From: Clostridium sp. BNL1100
GTDB lineage: Bacteria > Bacillota > Clostridia > Acetivibrionales > DSM-1351
Reading direction: 5' to 3'
DNA: 64,000 nucleotides
Assembly (NCBI RefSeq): GCF_000244875.1
Contig: NC_016791.1
Coordinates: 601,501-665,500, forward strand
Made by a program: the position numbers and the translations under genes. The notes below the pieces were generated by a model, which ran no database searches, had not been told where the DNA came from, and saw only the letters and a program-made list of their open reading frames with translations. Shown one piece after another: positions 33,197-43,101 of the stretch (the stretch's first letter is position 1; every line of letters starts with the position of its first letter).

Positions 33197-35830
33197 TTAG
33201 AAATTTGCTTTTCCTAACAAGAATGACTTATATAATGCCAAATCCATAGCATCAACACTGCCGTCATTGTTTACGTCAGCATTCTGAATTGAAGTATCTC
33301 CATTCAAAAGAGCCTTCTTAATTAATGCAAAGTCTATAGCATCCTTTTCTCCGTCACCGTTAACATCACCTAAGTTAATAATAGGTGGTAGTTCTGTTCG
33401 GCCTTCTTCATCAAGGAAAGCTGACATCCATGCCAGTGGAGCGTTCCAGTTTATGGCTAATTCGTTTGTTGACCAAGATTCGATATTATCCACAAAGCAT
33501 TTTTCTGCAGCCATTTGACCTGGCTTCCAACCTAAGCTCTTAACCCAAGGATCCTGTAATCCTGAGTTAGGCCCACCTGACATACATCCGGCAGGTGGCT
33601 GCGGGAATGAATTGTCTGCCTGATATGCCCAAAAACGGTGATGTGGATTTTCAAGGGGGTTATCACCATAACCTGTTACATAACTCTGAACGTTCGGGTT
33701 ACGTCCGAGGATATAGTCCATTGCGGTTATAGCACCGTTTAAGTATTTGTTGCGACCATTGAAATTATATCCGCTGAATAAATAAGCATATGACATTACG
33801 ATTGCATTATTAACAACAAATGAATTTGAGCCCCAAGGGAATCCGGTTAATGTATCAGATAATTTCTTTTCTTCTATAGGTACTCCATAACCCTGCACCT
33901 GTTCAATTGATATGAACTTGTCAGCAGCTGCCATGATGTTATCTTTGGCTTTGGCTATATCGGCTGCAGGCAGACCATTAGGAACCAGAGCAAGAGTTAT
34001 TGTTCCCATCCCGGCTGTATTATCCAAGTCAAAACATCCTGTAGGTCCTATATCTTCACCACCGGCTAATTCAGTAGGTTCCTGGAGATAATGAGGTGAG
34101 CTCTTTATGTAGTCGAGATACTTTTGAGAACCTGTAGTAACATAAAGTTCGCAAGCTGCCCAGTAGAAATCATCCCTAAAATAGGTTTCAGCGTAAGTTC
34201 CACCAAGAGCACTACTGAGCGGAGGATATATATTAGGATGTGCAACAGCTGCATCCCATGCAGCTTCGGCTGCAGTTAAACACTTAGTTGCGAAAGCAGC
34301 ATCATACTGTTTCCAGAGACGTGAACCCTGTGCAGCTATTGCAGCAAGATTCAAGGTAGCAACTGTTGTCGGGGGCTGCAAGTAACGCTTCATAGTATCC
34401 TGGTCAGGACGTGTGGCAAGTTCTAGCCAACGCTCGTCACCGGCTTTGTGATGAACCATACCGGCCAATGTATTTCCTGCCGGTACCTGCATATTCAATA
34501 AAGTCTTCAAATTATAACGAGCTTCATCAAGAATATCAGGGAAGCCATTGCCGCTTTCAGGAATGTTCAATGAACCGTCTATAAATGGAGTAACTGATGT
34601 GTCTCCCAAGTAAAGTGCGCGTTCATATGAATTCATAAGAGTCCAAGTAGAAATACCGCCGTTAACCACGTATTTACCATAGTCTCCTGCATCGTACCAA
34701 CCACCTGTTACATCCAGTGTGTAGTTTGCACTGTAATCTTTTGTTGGGTCGGGAGCCAGTATATCAGTGGTGTGTCCAGCAGGACGAGCCCATTGTGATT
34801 GATCACAGTATGGCATTTCTATTGTAATACCACTTCTGTGATGATAAAAATATTTAATTGAGTCATATTTCATTTTGGAATAAATATCATTACCAATATT
34901 AAATGGCATACTTTCATTGTCAGTCGGGTGGTCTGAAGTATTGGCCTCAGGAACATCTGTTACTATCTTGTAGCCTGTACCCACTGTTCTGTAATTTGAG
35001 AAATCAATAATATGAACATTGTTACCTGATGCATGGTCATACCCCTTAATAGTTGATTTGCCTGCAAAAACTACTGTGCCTGTACTATTAACTAACTGCC
35101 AGTTGATAGGAATTGTTGAGCTTGTAGCTACTGTTGCAATCTTATCAGAATTCGGATAAAATCCTTCCTGATTTAAACGTACAACATTTGTAGGCTCTGG
35201 TGCAGTCTTTGGATATCCTATAAACTGTGGGTCCTTAAGGTACATATCATCAAAAGTAAATGTTATTGGTCGGAAAGTACCGGTATATTCTGAGGGTGCC
35301 ATACTTCTATCCGGAGCAAGGTGAAAAGCAAATTCAACGTTGCTCTTGTCTCCCTTTTCTTGCTTAAATGTCTGAGTTACAGTTGTTGGTTGATTAGCCT
35401 TCAATTGCAGAAATTCCCACTGACCTATATGCCAGTATTCATAATAAGGATCACCCTGGTCACCGATTCTGGGATAGATTAGACAATCTCTATCAGCGGT
35501 AACAGTGAACTGTACAGTGTAAGTATGTCCCTGCAGCAAAGTAAGTCCTCTGTGACTTAGCTGAACATCCCATCTCTGTCCGGTTGCAGCACTACCAATC
35601 TTTGAAACTGTTATTTTGAACTTACCGTCAGCTGTAATATCGAAATTAGCTGTTGCGGGGTATGTTTCAACCACGCGCCATGGAAGACCAATTCCATTGT
35701 CAAAGGTGTGGTTTCTAATCAAGTCGCCAGCACCTTCATACTCGCCTGCAGATGCTTGTACTACACATGTGGATAGAATAAGCACTATTGCCATAAGCAT
35801 AGCAATTTTTTTTACTAACCTTTTTTTCAT
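33197..35830 (-). CDS. Cellulosomal GH9 cellulase (Cel9E-like: CBM4, Ig, GH9, dockerin)
   Basis: 877 residues. Domains: signal peptide (1-28), CBM4-type carbohydrate-binding module (about 30-195), Ig-like CelD-N module (about 210-305), GH9 catalytic domain (about 310-795) and type I dockerin (about 812-877). The GH9 catalytic acids are visible as DVTGGWYDAGDYGKYV (two Asp) and STNELAINWNAPLAW (Glu). The dockerin has GDVNGDGEKDAIDFALIKKA and ADVNNDGSVDAMDLALYKSF. This order is that of Cel9E of Ruminiclostridium cellulolyticum, a main processive cellulase of the cellulosome, and length matches too. The start is preceded by a T-rich leader and has GGAGGT upstream. Confidence 0.93.
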   Translation of the reverse strand: MKKRLVKKIAMLMAIVLILSTCVVQASAGEYEGAGDLIRNHTFDNGIGLPWRVVETYPATANFDITADGKFKITVSKIGSAATGQRWDVQLSHRGLTLLQGHTYTVQFTVTADRDCLIYPRIGDQGDPYYEYWHIGQWEFLQLKANQPTTVTQTFKQEKGDKSNVEFAFHLAPDRSMAPSEYTGTFRPITFTFDDMYLKDPQFIGYPKTAPEPTNVVRLNQEGFYPNSDKIATVATSSTIPINWQLVNSTGTVVFAGKSTIKGYDHASGNNVHIIDFSNYRTVGTGYKIVTDVPEANTSDHPTDNESMPFNIGNDIYSKMKYDSIKYFYHHRSGITIEMPYCDQSQWARPAGHTTDILAPDPTKDYSANYTLDVTGGWYDAGDYGKYVVNGGISTWTLMNSYERALYLGDTSVTPFIDGSLNIPESGNGFPDILDEARYNLKTLLNMQVPAGNTLAGMVHHKAGDERWLELATRPDQDTMKRYLQPPTTVATLNLAAIAAQGSRLWKQYDAAFATKCLTAAEAAWDAAVAHPNIYPPLSSALGGTYAETYFRDDFYWAACELYVTTGSQKYLDYIKSSPHYLQEPTELAGGEDIGPTGCFDLDNTAGMGTITLALVPNGLPAADIAKAKDNIMAAADKFISIEQVQGYGVPIEEKKLSDTLTGFPWGSNSFVVNNAIVMSYAYLFSGYNFNGRNKYLNGAITAMDYILGRNPNVQSYVTGYGDNPLENPHHRFWAYQADNSFPQPPAGCMSGGPNSGLQDPWVKSLGWKPGQMAAEKCFVDNIESWSTNELAINWNAPLAWMSAFLDEEGRTELPPIINLGDVNGDGEKDAIDFALIKKALLNGDTSIQNADVNNDGSVDAMDLALYKSFLLGKANF

Positions 35831-36382
35831 ATTTACCTCCTAATTAAAATTTTATTTTTTAAGCCCATTCAACAAATACGTGTTTCATGTAGGCATTAAA
35901 AACAATATCTCATTGGAAAAATTGCTTATCGATAGAGTTAGAGGCATTAGTGCGTAAATATGTTTTTGAAGAATGAAGTAAGAAAGTTTTAACTTTGCTT
36001 AGTAAAAATGGTAAGAATATTCCTTAACTCAGGAATTTTTTATGTATCAACTATTGATTATCGTTTGGTTATGATGGTTCTTATTTATATACAATATTTT
36101 ACCATATTACGTTGAATTAGTAAATTTTGTAAATTTTCTTTAACCTCTTTATCAATATATACCTTGTTATATTATCAGGTGTAACAACCGTTTCAGCTCT
36201 TAATAGAAAACACCACTTAATAGATGTACCAGTGATATGAAGTTGTTAATCATCAGTTTTTTACACTTAATATAGTGAGAGAATAATTGAATTTAGTCGC
36301 AGAGGATTAGGGATAAATTCTTTGTATACTGATATCCCATTCATTTATTTTTTTCATTATTAATCGTTTATGGAGGGTTACT
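35831..36382. other. Divergent AT-rich intergenic region
   Basis: About 550 bases between the reverse-strand GH9 gene and the plus-strand amidase gene. It holds both promoters. No intact gene. A short inverted pair (GGGATA at 36310, TATCCC at 36336) lies 45-70 bases before the amidase start and might be an operator. No consensus promoter stands out. Confidence 0.35.
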
Positions 36383-37258
36383 ATGGGAAAAATTGAAGTT
36401 GCAACACAATGGATGATTGACTTGGCAAATGATAACACCCATGGCTATGATCAGGGATATAGGTGGGGTGAGTATGGTGACTATGATTGTTCTTCTGCCG
36501 TCATTACTGCCTGGCAGACTGCAGGTGTACCGGTAAAAAGCAATGGTGCGACTTATACCGGTAATATGAAAAATGTTTTTCTTAACACCGGTTTTTCTGA
36601 TGTAATATCATCAGTAGTGCTATCAAGCGGTTCTGGCCTGGTACGTGGAGATGTGTTATTAAATTCAACTTCACATACTGCAATGTATATCGGAAACGGA
36701 CAAATCGTTCATGCAAGTATAAATGAAAACGGTACTGTAACCGGAGGACAAGCAGGAGATCAAACAGGAAAAGAAATCTGTATCAGAAGCTATTACAATA
36801 AACCATGGGATTGTATTCTCAGATATAATGAAGGAAGTACTCCCCCAACAAATGGTAATACAATTGTACAGAAGGGACAGGTTCAAGCTAACAACTTTAC
36901 CGGTTCCAGCATTGCTACTGATGGCATAAGAGGGGCTGAAACAAAAAAGGCAGGTATTAAAGTTTTACAAACTGCCATGAATTTAGATTATAATGCAGGT
37001 CTTGTAGTTGATGGTATTTGGAGTACTACATCAAGTAATGCTCTTGGAAATCATTATGTAACTGTCGGAGAAACTCAATACATGGTCACCGCAGCTGAAA
37101 TTCTGGTAATGTTACGTGGATATGATCCAAATGGTGTAGAATATCCGGGAATATTTGGCTCTGGACTAACATCAGCAATAAATTCATTTAAAAGTGCCAA
37201 TGGCTTACCCGCAAATGGGGTATGTGACAGCTCTACTTTTCTTTCACTTATTAGTTAA
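36383..37258 (+). CDS. Peptidoglycan amidohydrolase (NlpC/P60-like) with peptidoglycan-binding domain
   Basis: 291 residues with GGAGGG upstream. Residues 1-150 are a cysteine-peptidase domain: Cys in GDYDCSSAVITAW and His in LNSTSHTAMYIGNGQIVHAS, as in phage lysins of this type. Residues 165-291 resemble a peptidoglycan-binding domain (SGLTSAINSFKSANGLPANG). There is no signal peptide, so it acts like a phage endolysin or is released by lysis. It stands alone, with a terminator after it, next to the biosynthetic operon. It may be a stray phage gene. Confidence 0.8.
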   Translation: MGKIEVATQWMIDLANDNTHGYDQGYRWGEYGDYDCSSAVITAWQTAGVPVKSNGATYTGNMKNVFLNTGFSDVISSVVLSSGSGLVRGDVLLNSTSHTAMYIGNGQIVHASINENGTVTGGQAGDQTGKEICIRSYYNKPWDCILRYNEGSTPPTNGNTIVQKGQVQANNFTGSSIATDGIRGAETKKAGIKVLQTAMNLDYNAGLVVDGIWSTTSSNALGNHYVTVGETQYMVTAAEILVMLRGYDPNGVEYPGIFGSGLTSAINSFKSANGLPANGVCDSSTFLSLIS

Positions 37259-37295
37259 TAAGTAAAAATACAATGGTTAATTTCAAATTTTGTGT

Positions 37296-37341
37296 AAACT
37301 TCCATGATTGATATTAGAATTAATATCAATCATGGAAGTTT
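37296..37341. terminator. Strong terminator between amidase and biosynthetic operon
   Basis: A perfect 21-bp stem (left arm AAACTTCCATGATTGATATT, right arm its complement) with a 4-base GAAT loop, followed by TTTT. It separates the operon from upstream transcription. Confidence 0.9.
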
Positions 37342-37505
37342 TTTATGGGAAGAAATTTGTCAGTAATACTGCTTTTAATACCACTTTACTTTCTATAATT
37401 AATATATTCTTACACTTTTTTCTATTGTTCACTATTAAATTGCTTTGAATGAATACTATCCCCAAAATATAACAATAAATTAACTGTAAATAAATAAAAA
37501 AATAG

Positions 37506-37534
37506 TTGATAACTGGTAAAATCAGTAATATAAT
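37506..37534 (+). promoter_or_regulatory. Near-consensus sigma-A promoter of the biosynthetic operon
   Basis: TTGATA at 37506-37511, a 17-base spacer and TATAAT at 37529-37534: five of six and six of six consensus positions. It lies about 107 bases before the first gene. The leader between them is almost free of C on the coding strand and purine-rich. It is the best promoter match in the whole window. Confidence 0.78.
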
Positions 37535-37640
37535 CAATAATATAATTAAAATTGGAAGAAATGTTATTTAATAGGCGAATCTAGGGATAGAAAAAGGGGA
37601 TAAAAAATAAGGGATAAAAAGAGGAATAGGAGTAGAGAAT

Positions 37641-39200
37641 ATGCTGAAAAGAAGACCGATAATGGAAATAATGGAATCTACGAAACAGAATGATGTGATA
37701 TTTATACAACCGCATCTATTAACAGATGAGCTAAAACACGAACAAAACAAGATTGTTGTAGAATTCTGGGAAGCAATGCATAAACATGCCGTTTTATTAG
37801 GTGATATTCCATCGGAACCTAATCATGGCATTTTTTTTATAGCCGGAACTTTACTGAAGGCAGGGTATGCTGTTGATGCTCTTGATTTTTACGCTTATGA
37901 CCGTTACCTGAGATACAAGGAAGGAAGAAAGATTGAGTATAGTGATATTGAAAATGCAATAAAGACTAAGAATGCAAGGGTTTATGCCATATCTTCTAAA
38001 ACTGTTGCAATTAACAGAGCTATTGAGATAGCAAGAATAATTAAAAAGTTCCACCCGGAAGCAATCACAGTTTTTGGAGGGCTCCATCCCACACTTTACG
38101 GTGAAGAATTGTTGAAAGAACATTCTGATGTGGTTGACTATGTTTCCAGAGGAGAAGGAGAGGATAGTACTCTTGAATTTTTGGAATACCTCGATGGAAA
38201 GAGAGGTATTGAGGAAGTCAAGAACCTGATGTATATGGGGAAAGATGGCAAGGTTGTACATAATCCGAGAAGACTTGTTACAGATGTAGACATAGACAAT
38301 CTTCCATTTCCGGCATATGAATTGATTTGTCAGGAGTCTAGTCCGATCGTACCTAGAGTTCTTGCTGCAAGAGGCTGCCCGCATGGTTGTGCCTTCTGTA
38401 CTATTACTCACTATTATGATAGAAAATTTAAGCTAAGAAGTCCTGAATCGGTTATAAGTGAAATACAATATATGAAAGATAATTTTGATATTGAATTTTA
38501 TTGCATGGGTGATTTGACCTATTCAATTAATCGTGAATATGCACACCAGATTTGTAATTTGTTGATTGAGAGAAAATTAAACAATATCAAATGGTGGTGT
38601 CAGACAACCGTTGGAAGATTGAATGCTGAGGACCTTGCTTTAATGAAGGAGGCTGGATGCATTCAGGTGGCCTTTGGAGTAGAGGCTGAAGACCAAAGTA
38701 TATTAAATAACGTTGATAAACCTCATGCAGCAAGTAAAACGGAGGTTCAATGTCAACTCGTTAAAGATGCAGGGATGACAGTTCAAACATACTGGTTAAT
38801 CGGTTTGGGCGGAGATACCAAGAAATCGGTTGAGCATAGAATACAAAAGATCAAGACCTTTATTGAGACAGGGTTGACAGATTCAATACATATTTCGGTT
38901 CCTGTTCCATTCCCCGGAACTCCTATATGGTATGAGCCTGAAAAGTACGGATATACAATAAATCATACTGATTTCAGCAAATACTGGATGAACTGTGATG
39001 AGTTAGGGTATGGAAAGCCAGTGTTAAATACTGAAAAATTATCGGCAGACCATCTTTATATGTATTGGCAGTTAGCATTATCTACTGCAACGGCAAGCTT
39101 TGAAAAAGTTGCAAAAGAGCAGGCCAACAATTTTGCGCACTTCCAGCCTAAAGGATTATTTACACCTAAAAGCGAAAGTGAAATGCCTGCATTTGTATAA
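37641..39200 (+). CDS. B12-binding-domain radical SAM protein (first paralogue)
   Basis: 519 residues. Residues 20-190 are a B12-binding-type Rossmann domain (NDVIFIQPHLLTDE, ALDFYAYDRYLRYKEGRK, AITVFGGLHPTLYGEELLKE, DVVDYVSRGEGED). Residues 235-460 are the radical SAM core with the Cys246-x3-Cys250-x2-Cys253 cluster motif (ARGCPHGCAFCTI) and NIKWWCQTTVGRLN. The end has VPFPGTPIWYEPE and the segment KYWMNCDELGYGKPV. Members of this class use cobalamin for methylation or other radical changes at unactivated carbons. It heads the operon and shares motifs with the protein at 51469. Substrate unknown. Confidence 0.85.
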   Translation: MLKRRPIMEIMESTKQNDVIFIQPHLLTDELKHEQNKIVVEFWEAMHKHAVLLGDIPSEPNHGIFFIAGTLLKAGYAVDALDFYAYDRYLRYKEGRKIEYSDIENAIKTKNARVYAISSKTVAINRAIEIARIIKKFHPEAITVFGGLHPTLYGEELLKEHSDVVDYVSRGEGEDSTLEFLEYLDGKRGIEEVKNLMYMGKDGKVVHNPRRLVTDVDIDNLPFPAYELICQESSPIVPRVLAARGCPHGCAFCTITHYYDRKFKLRSPESVISEIQYMKDNFDIEFYCMGDLTYSINREYAHQICNLLIERKLNNIKWWCQTTVGRLNAEDLALMKEAGCIQVAFGVEAEDQSILNNVDKPHAASKTEVQCQLVKDAGMTVQTYWLIGLGGDTKKSVEHRIQKIKTFIETGLTDSIHISVPVPFPGTPIWYEPEKYGYTINHTDFSKYWMNCDELGYGKPVLNTEKLSADHLYMYWQLALSTATASFEKVAKEQANNFAHFQPKGLFTPKSESEMPAFV

Positions 39201-39231
39201 AGACTTTTATAGATTGGTGAATTAACAGAGT

Positions 39232-39855
39232 ATGGTGCATATATTTTCAATAGCCAGTTATGGATTTTGGCTTTCGATAAGTCTGATATTGCCAATAGGT
39301 CCACAGAATATGTTTATTTTATTACATAGCCTTACACAGAAAAACATAAAGCATGATTTTATTATTGCAAGTGCAGCAGCCTTATCCGATACAATTTTGA
39401 TTTTTTTAGGTGTTAGTGGATTCGCAAATATAATATCAGAGAACCAGATTGTAATATATGCACTGTATATTTTCTCCGTAGGATTCCTTACGTACATAGG
39501 AATTAGCCTTTGGCGAAGAAAGTTGCAGGTTGAGCAAATAAAAGGTGAAGCCTTTAACAAGAATCTGTTACGGAAAAGTATGCATATATTTGCTATATCA
39601 ATGTTTAACCCACAGGCTATTTTAGATACTGTTGTAGTAATAGGCATTGCATCCGTTGACTACAACAATACCGCCGATAAGTTTATATTTGGTTTAGCAT
39701 GTGTACTTACATCTTTTATATTTTTTTACACTATTGTAATCATAGGAAAACTGGTTAATTCCAACATAAGTCAAAGAAATTATAAGTTGTTGGATCGCTT
39801 ATCTGCAATCCTTATGTGGATTTTTGCTTGCAGATCGTTAATTAAGCTTTTTTAA
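39232..39855 (+). CDS. LysE-family exporter
   Basis: 207 residues, six hydrophobic segments. The N-terminus SISLILPIGPQNMFILLHSL has the PxGPQ motif of LysE/ArgO amino-acid exporters, and the later FSVGFLTYIGISLWRRK and FAISMFNPQAILDTVVVIGI follow the family. These proteins export basic or modified amino acids. In this operon it may export the product, a precursor or an over-accumulating amino acid. It starts 31 bases after the radical SAM gene. Confidence 0.82.
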   Translation: MVHIFSIASYGFWLSISLILPIGPQNMFILLHSLTQKNIKHDFIIASAAALSDTILIFLGVSGFANIISENQIVIYALYIFSVGFLTYIGISLWRRKLQVEQIKGEAFNKNLLRKSMHIFAISMFNPQAILDTVVVIGIASVDYNNTADKFIFGLACVLTSFIFFYTIVIIGKLVNSNISQRNYKLLDRLSAILMWIFACRSLIKLF

Positions 39856-39892
39856 AGCTAGGTCTTTATAGTTGATTTGAAGGAGGCTAGCT

Positions 39893-41653
39893 GTGAGTAA
39901 TGCTAATTTAATAACTCTATTTGATAAAGCTGTAGAAATATATAGAAATGAGCCTGCGATTATTTTCGAAGGAAAGACCATAACATATACCGAGTTAGAG
40001 AATAATATAAACAAGCTGGCTGAATTATTAATACATAAAAATATAAAAAAAGGTAATTATGTAGGCGTTTGCATAAGAAAATCACCTGAACTGATATATG
40101 CCGCAATGGCAGTTCTGAAATTAGGTGCGGTTTATGTGCCGTTAGCTCCTGAGTATCCTGTGGCCAGAACAGATTATATAATTAAGGATGCTGGTATTGA
40201 TTCACTTATTGCCGATTCTGATATGCGTAACAAGTTTAATGTGAAAAATGTGGTTTGTCCCACAGAGGACCTCTCTGAAACAAATGTCCCTAAAATAGCA
40301 ACAGAAATAATGCAGCAAGATGATTTGGCTTATGCTATATATACCTCCGGTACAACGGGAAAACCCAAGGGAGTTATGATACATTGCGGAGGGTTTTTAA
40401 ACAGGATTCAGTGGCAGAGAAAATATTTTAATGTTGATTCAAAGGATAGAGTTTTACATAAAGCACCTATCGGCTTCGATATTTCTTTGTGGGAAATGTT
40501 TTTACCCTTAGTATCCGGTGCAGCTTTGGTTATATCCAAAGAAAACGGATATATGGATGTTGAATATATTATAAATCTTATAGAAAGTACCCGGGTCACA
40601 ATCTCTCAGTTTGTTCCTTCAATTTTACGTATACTTGTAGAATATACAAATACCAATGGCAACAGTAAGCTGGCCTGCTTAAGAAAAATCGTAAGCAGTG
40701 GAGAAGAACTTACTTTTGGTCTGCTAAAGGCATTTACACAGCACTATCCCAACATAAAGCTATACAACTTTTATGGACCTACAGAGGCTTCTATCTGTGT
40801 TACAGCATGTTGCTTAAACGAATGTGAACGCAAAAGCTATGTTCCGTTAGGTGATGCTATAGATAACATGGAAGTGTTTCTACTGGATGATGACAACAGG
40901 CTGATTACTGATAGTCATATTAAAGGTGAAATATGTATAGGTGGAATAGGAGTAGGAAAGGGCTACATTAACAAGCCTCAGGAAACAGAGTATGCATTTT
41001 GCAAACACTACAGCAGAGAGGGCGAGGTAATGTACCGAACCGGTGATATCGGCTACTACTGTGATAATGACCTTGTATATGTGGGACGTAAGGACCAGAC
41101 AGTTAAGATAAGAGGAAATAGAGTAGATTTAGGTGAAATCGAAGTAAAAATATGTGAAATACATCAGATAGAGGCTGCGGTTGTAAAATGCTTTAAGACA
41201 GAACAGGAATCACAGATATTGGCGGCTTTTTATAAGCCGGTTAATAAGGATTCAGATAGTTTGAAAATTCAGGAACTTTTAGCAGGGTATTTAAAAAATG
41301 AATTACCTGCATATATGCTTCCTCAGCAATATATTAAAGTTGATGAGTTTGAGCTTACGTCAAACGGCAAAATTGACAGGGAAAAGCTTAAACTTGAAGA
41401 AAAAACATCCCGGATAAATGAAAATAATGGCTTCTACGGAGATAAGGATAAAAAAGCAATAATAATTGAACTTTTCACTAAATACCTGAATTGTGAAATT
41501 TCTGAGGATGATGACTTCTTTATTTTAGGAGGGTCCTCTCTGGAAGCAATTCGGATGATTATGGAAATTAATAATGAACTGAATATTTCGTTAAAATACA
41601 CAGACGTAATGCTGGACCTTACCGTTAACGGTATAGTTAATGCATGTGATTGA
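39893..41653 (+). CDS. NRPS adenylation-carrier protein didomain
   Basis: 586 residues from a GTG with AAGGAGG upstream. Adenylation motifs in order: YAIYTSGTTGKPKGVM (A3), FYGPTEASICVT (A5), YRTGDIGYY (A7), GRKDQTVKIRGNRVDLGEIE (A8) and SNGKIDREKL (A10). The carrier domain at the end has DFFILGGSSLEAIRM with the phosphopantetheine Ser549. Read by eye, the binding pocket begins D-I-W-Q; the Asp at the first position implies an alpha-amino acid. There is no condensation domain, so it loads an amino acid for stand-alone partners. The ending overlaps nothing; the next gene starts 30 bases on. Confidence 0.88.
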   Translation: MSNANLITLFDKAVEIYRNEPAIIFEGKTITYTELENNINKLAELLIHKNIKKGNYVGVCIRKSPELIYAAMAVLKLGAVYVPLAPEYPVARTDYIIKDAGIDSLIADSDMRNKFNVKNVVCPTEDLSETNVPKIATEIMQQDDLAYAIYTSGTTGKPKGVMIHCGGFLNRIQWQRKYFNVDSKDRVLHKAPIGFDISLWEMFLPLVSGAALVISKENGYMDVEYIINLIESTRVTISQFVPSILRILVEYTNTNGNSKLACLRKIVSSGEELTFGLLKAFTQHYPNIKLYNFYGPTEASICVTACCLNECERKSYVPLGDAIDNMEVFLLDDDNRLITDSHIKGEICIGGIGVGKGYINKPQETEYAFCKHYSREGEVMYRTGDIGYYCDNDLVYVGRKDQTVKIRGNRVDLGEIEVKICEIHQIEAAVVKCFKTEQESQILAAFYKPVNKDSDSLKIQELLAGYLKNELPAYMLPQQYIKVDEFELTSNGKIDREKLKLEEKTSRINENNGFYGDKDKKAIIIELFTKYLNCEISEDDDFFILGGSSLEAIRMIMEINNELNISLKYTDVMLDLTVNGIVNACD

Positions 41654-41682
41654 GTGTGAATATAATGCACGGGAGGTTAAAC

Positions 41683-43080
41683 ATGTTTGAGCTAGATGTT
41701 AAAGTTATTACTCGGGAGCTTAGTTTTGAAAACTTCAAATCCCACTTTACCAAACCTCTAATATACTACATGGTTAATAAAAATGATGATATGTCATTTT
41801 TTATAACGTATGTGCTTGTTGATTTTAATAATAATAAAATGACATATATTTATTCATATAGTGACAGTAACAAACAAATATTGGATATGCAGGACGAAAT
41901 AGAACGGTATCATATGTCAAAGTGTCCGCATAATTCAATACAAGTAAAGGAAAATGAGAGTTTTTTGACCTTCAATGAGGATGAAAAATTCTTTACTTTT
42001 ATTAACTACGTTGAAAAAAAGATGTATGTCTGTACAATGAAGGATTTAATACCTGAGTCGGAAATTAAGTTCGAAAAAATCAGCCATACATTTTATAAAG
42101 ACGATACTGATGCATCGTATTTTTATCTGTCTGCGGTAGATACTGAGCAAATACTACATATCTATAGAATATCTCTTGATCTGAAGGATATTACCGAAGT
42201 CAATTCTTTCGAAGGAAAGCCAATCCCTCCTCATGTATTACGGAACCATAAGGACTATTTTTTCTTAAGTGATGAGTTCCGTTACTCACAATTTGAGCTA
42301 ACAAATAAGAATAAGATTGTTACCCAGGACGAGCTAAGTCGTATGTATTTTAAGCTATCCGTTAAACTTAATGTCGGACGTGAGGTTCCAATGAGTTTTC
42401 GTGAGGAAAGAGCGGCATTATATCAGGAGATGCGCAGAAAATATGGAATAAAGTGCATGCAAGGCAGGATTATGATGATCAACCGCAAAACCAACGAACA
42501 GACTTACTATAATACAACAGGTGGAAGTCCTGCTCACTTTGAAATCGACAGCAAACAAAACTGCGTCTATACCTCTGCTCATAACTTTTTTGGAGTAAAA
42601 GACGGAGTAATCTATTTCGAGCCTGCAATAATAGACAAGTTTGAAATTGTTGATGACAAATTGGTACATAAGGGAGCATTCAGTTATGAAAAGGGATATC
42701 GTTATACGTCCCACAAGATATTCAGTGTAGGCGGAAAAACGTATATCTGTACATTCGGTCAGCCCAACAGATTGATTTTTGCCGATGCAGATACAATGGA
42801 GCTTTTGTTCTATGAGGATATAGGAGAAGACGAGCTGAGCAGTCAGGATGATGTCAGTTTGTATATAAACTCCTGCGGAAACAACACGGAGATTATTGCT
42901 ATTGAGGTTTCACCTGACAATAAGCTCATAGTTTTTGTAGACGGCACATATCTATATTTGTATGATTTTGAAAAACGTCAGATTTGTAAAAAAGTCAGTC
43001 ATGGATTTGATACCGGAAATGATGGTATCAACATGGAGGACTTTAAGATTAGAACAGTGCATTTTAACTACTTGAGCTAA
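41683..43080 (+). CDS. Unidentified protein of the biosynthetic operon
   Basis: 465 residues; the ATG at 41683 follows GGGAGG by 7 bases. No signal peptide and no membrane segment. The sequence is strand-rich with aromatic repeats (TYIYSYSDSNKQILDM, KFFTFINYVEKKMYVCT, YFYLSAVDTEQILHIYRISL, LIVFVDGTYLYLYDFEKRQI), suggesting a beta-propeller. A helical insert around residues 240-275 (FREERAALYQEMRRKYGI) interrupts it. I recognise no family. Its place between the carrier-protein gene and the chorismatase-like gene suggests a scaffold or an enzyme acting on the loaded intermediate. Confidence 0.7.
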   Translation: MFELDVKVITRELSFENFKSHFTKPLIYYMVNKNDDMSFFITYVLVDFNNNKMTYIYSYSDSNKQILDMQDEIERYHMSKCPHNSIQVKENESFLTFNEDEKFFTFINYVEKKMYVCTMKDLIPESEIKFEKISHTFYKDDTDASYFYLSAVDTEQILHIYRISLDLKDITEVNSFEGKPIPPHVLRNHKDYFFLSDEFRYSQFELTNKNKIVTQDELSRMYFKLSVKLNVGREVPMSFREERAALYQEMRRKYGIKCMQGRIMMINRKTNEQTYYNTTGGSPAHFEIDSKQNCVYTSAHNFFGVKDGVIYFEPAIIDKFEIVDDKLVHKGAFSYEKGYRYTSHKIFSVGGKTYICTFGQPNRLIFADADTMELLFYEDIGEDELSSQDDVSLYINSCGNNTEIIAIEVSPDNKLIVFVDGTYLYLYDFEKRQICKKVSHGFDTGNDGINMEDFKIRTVHFNYLS

Positions 43081-43101
43081 TATTACGATTAGGAGAAAAA
43101 T

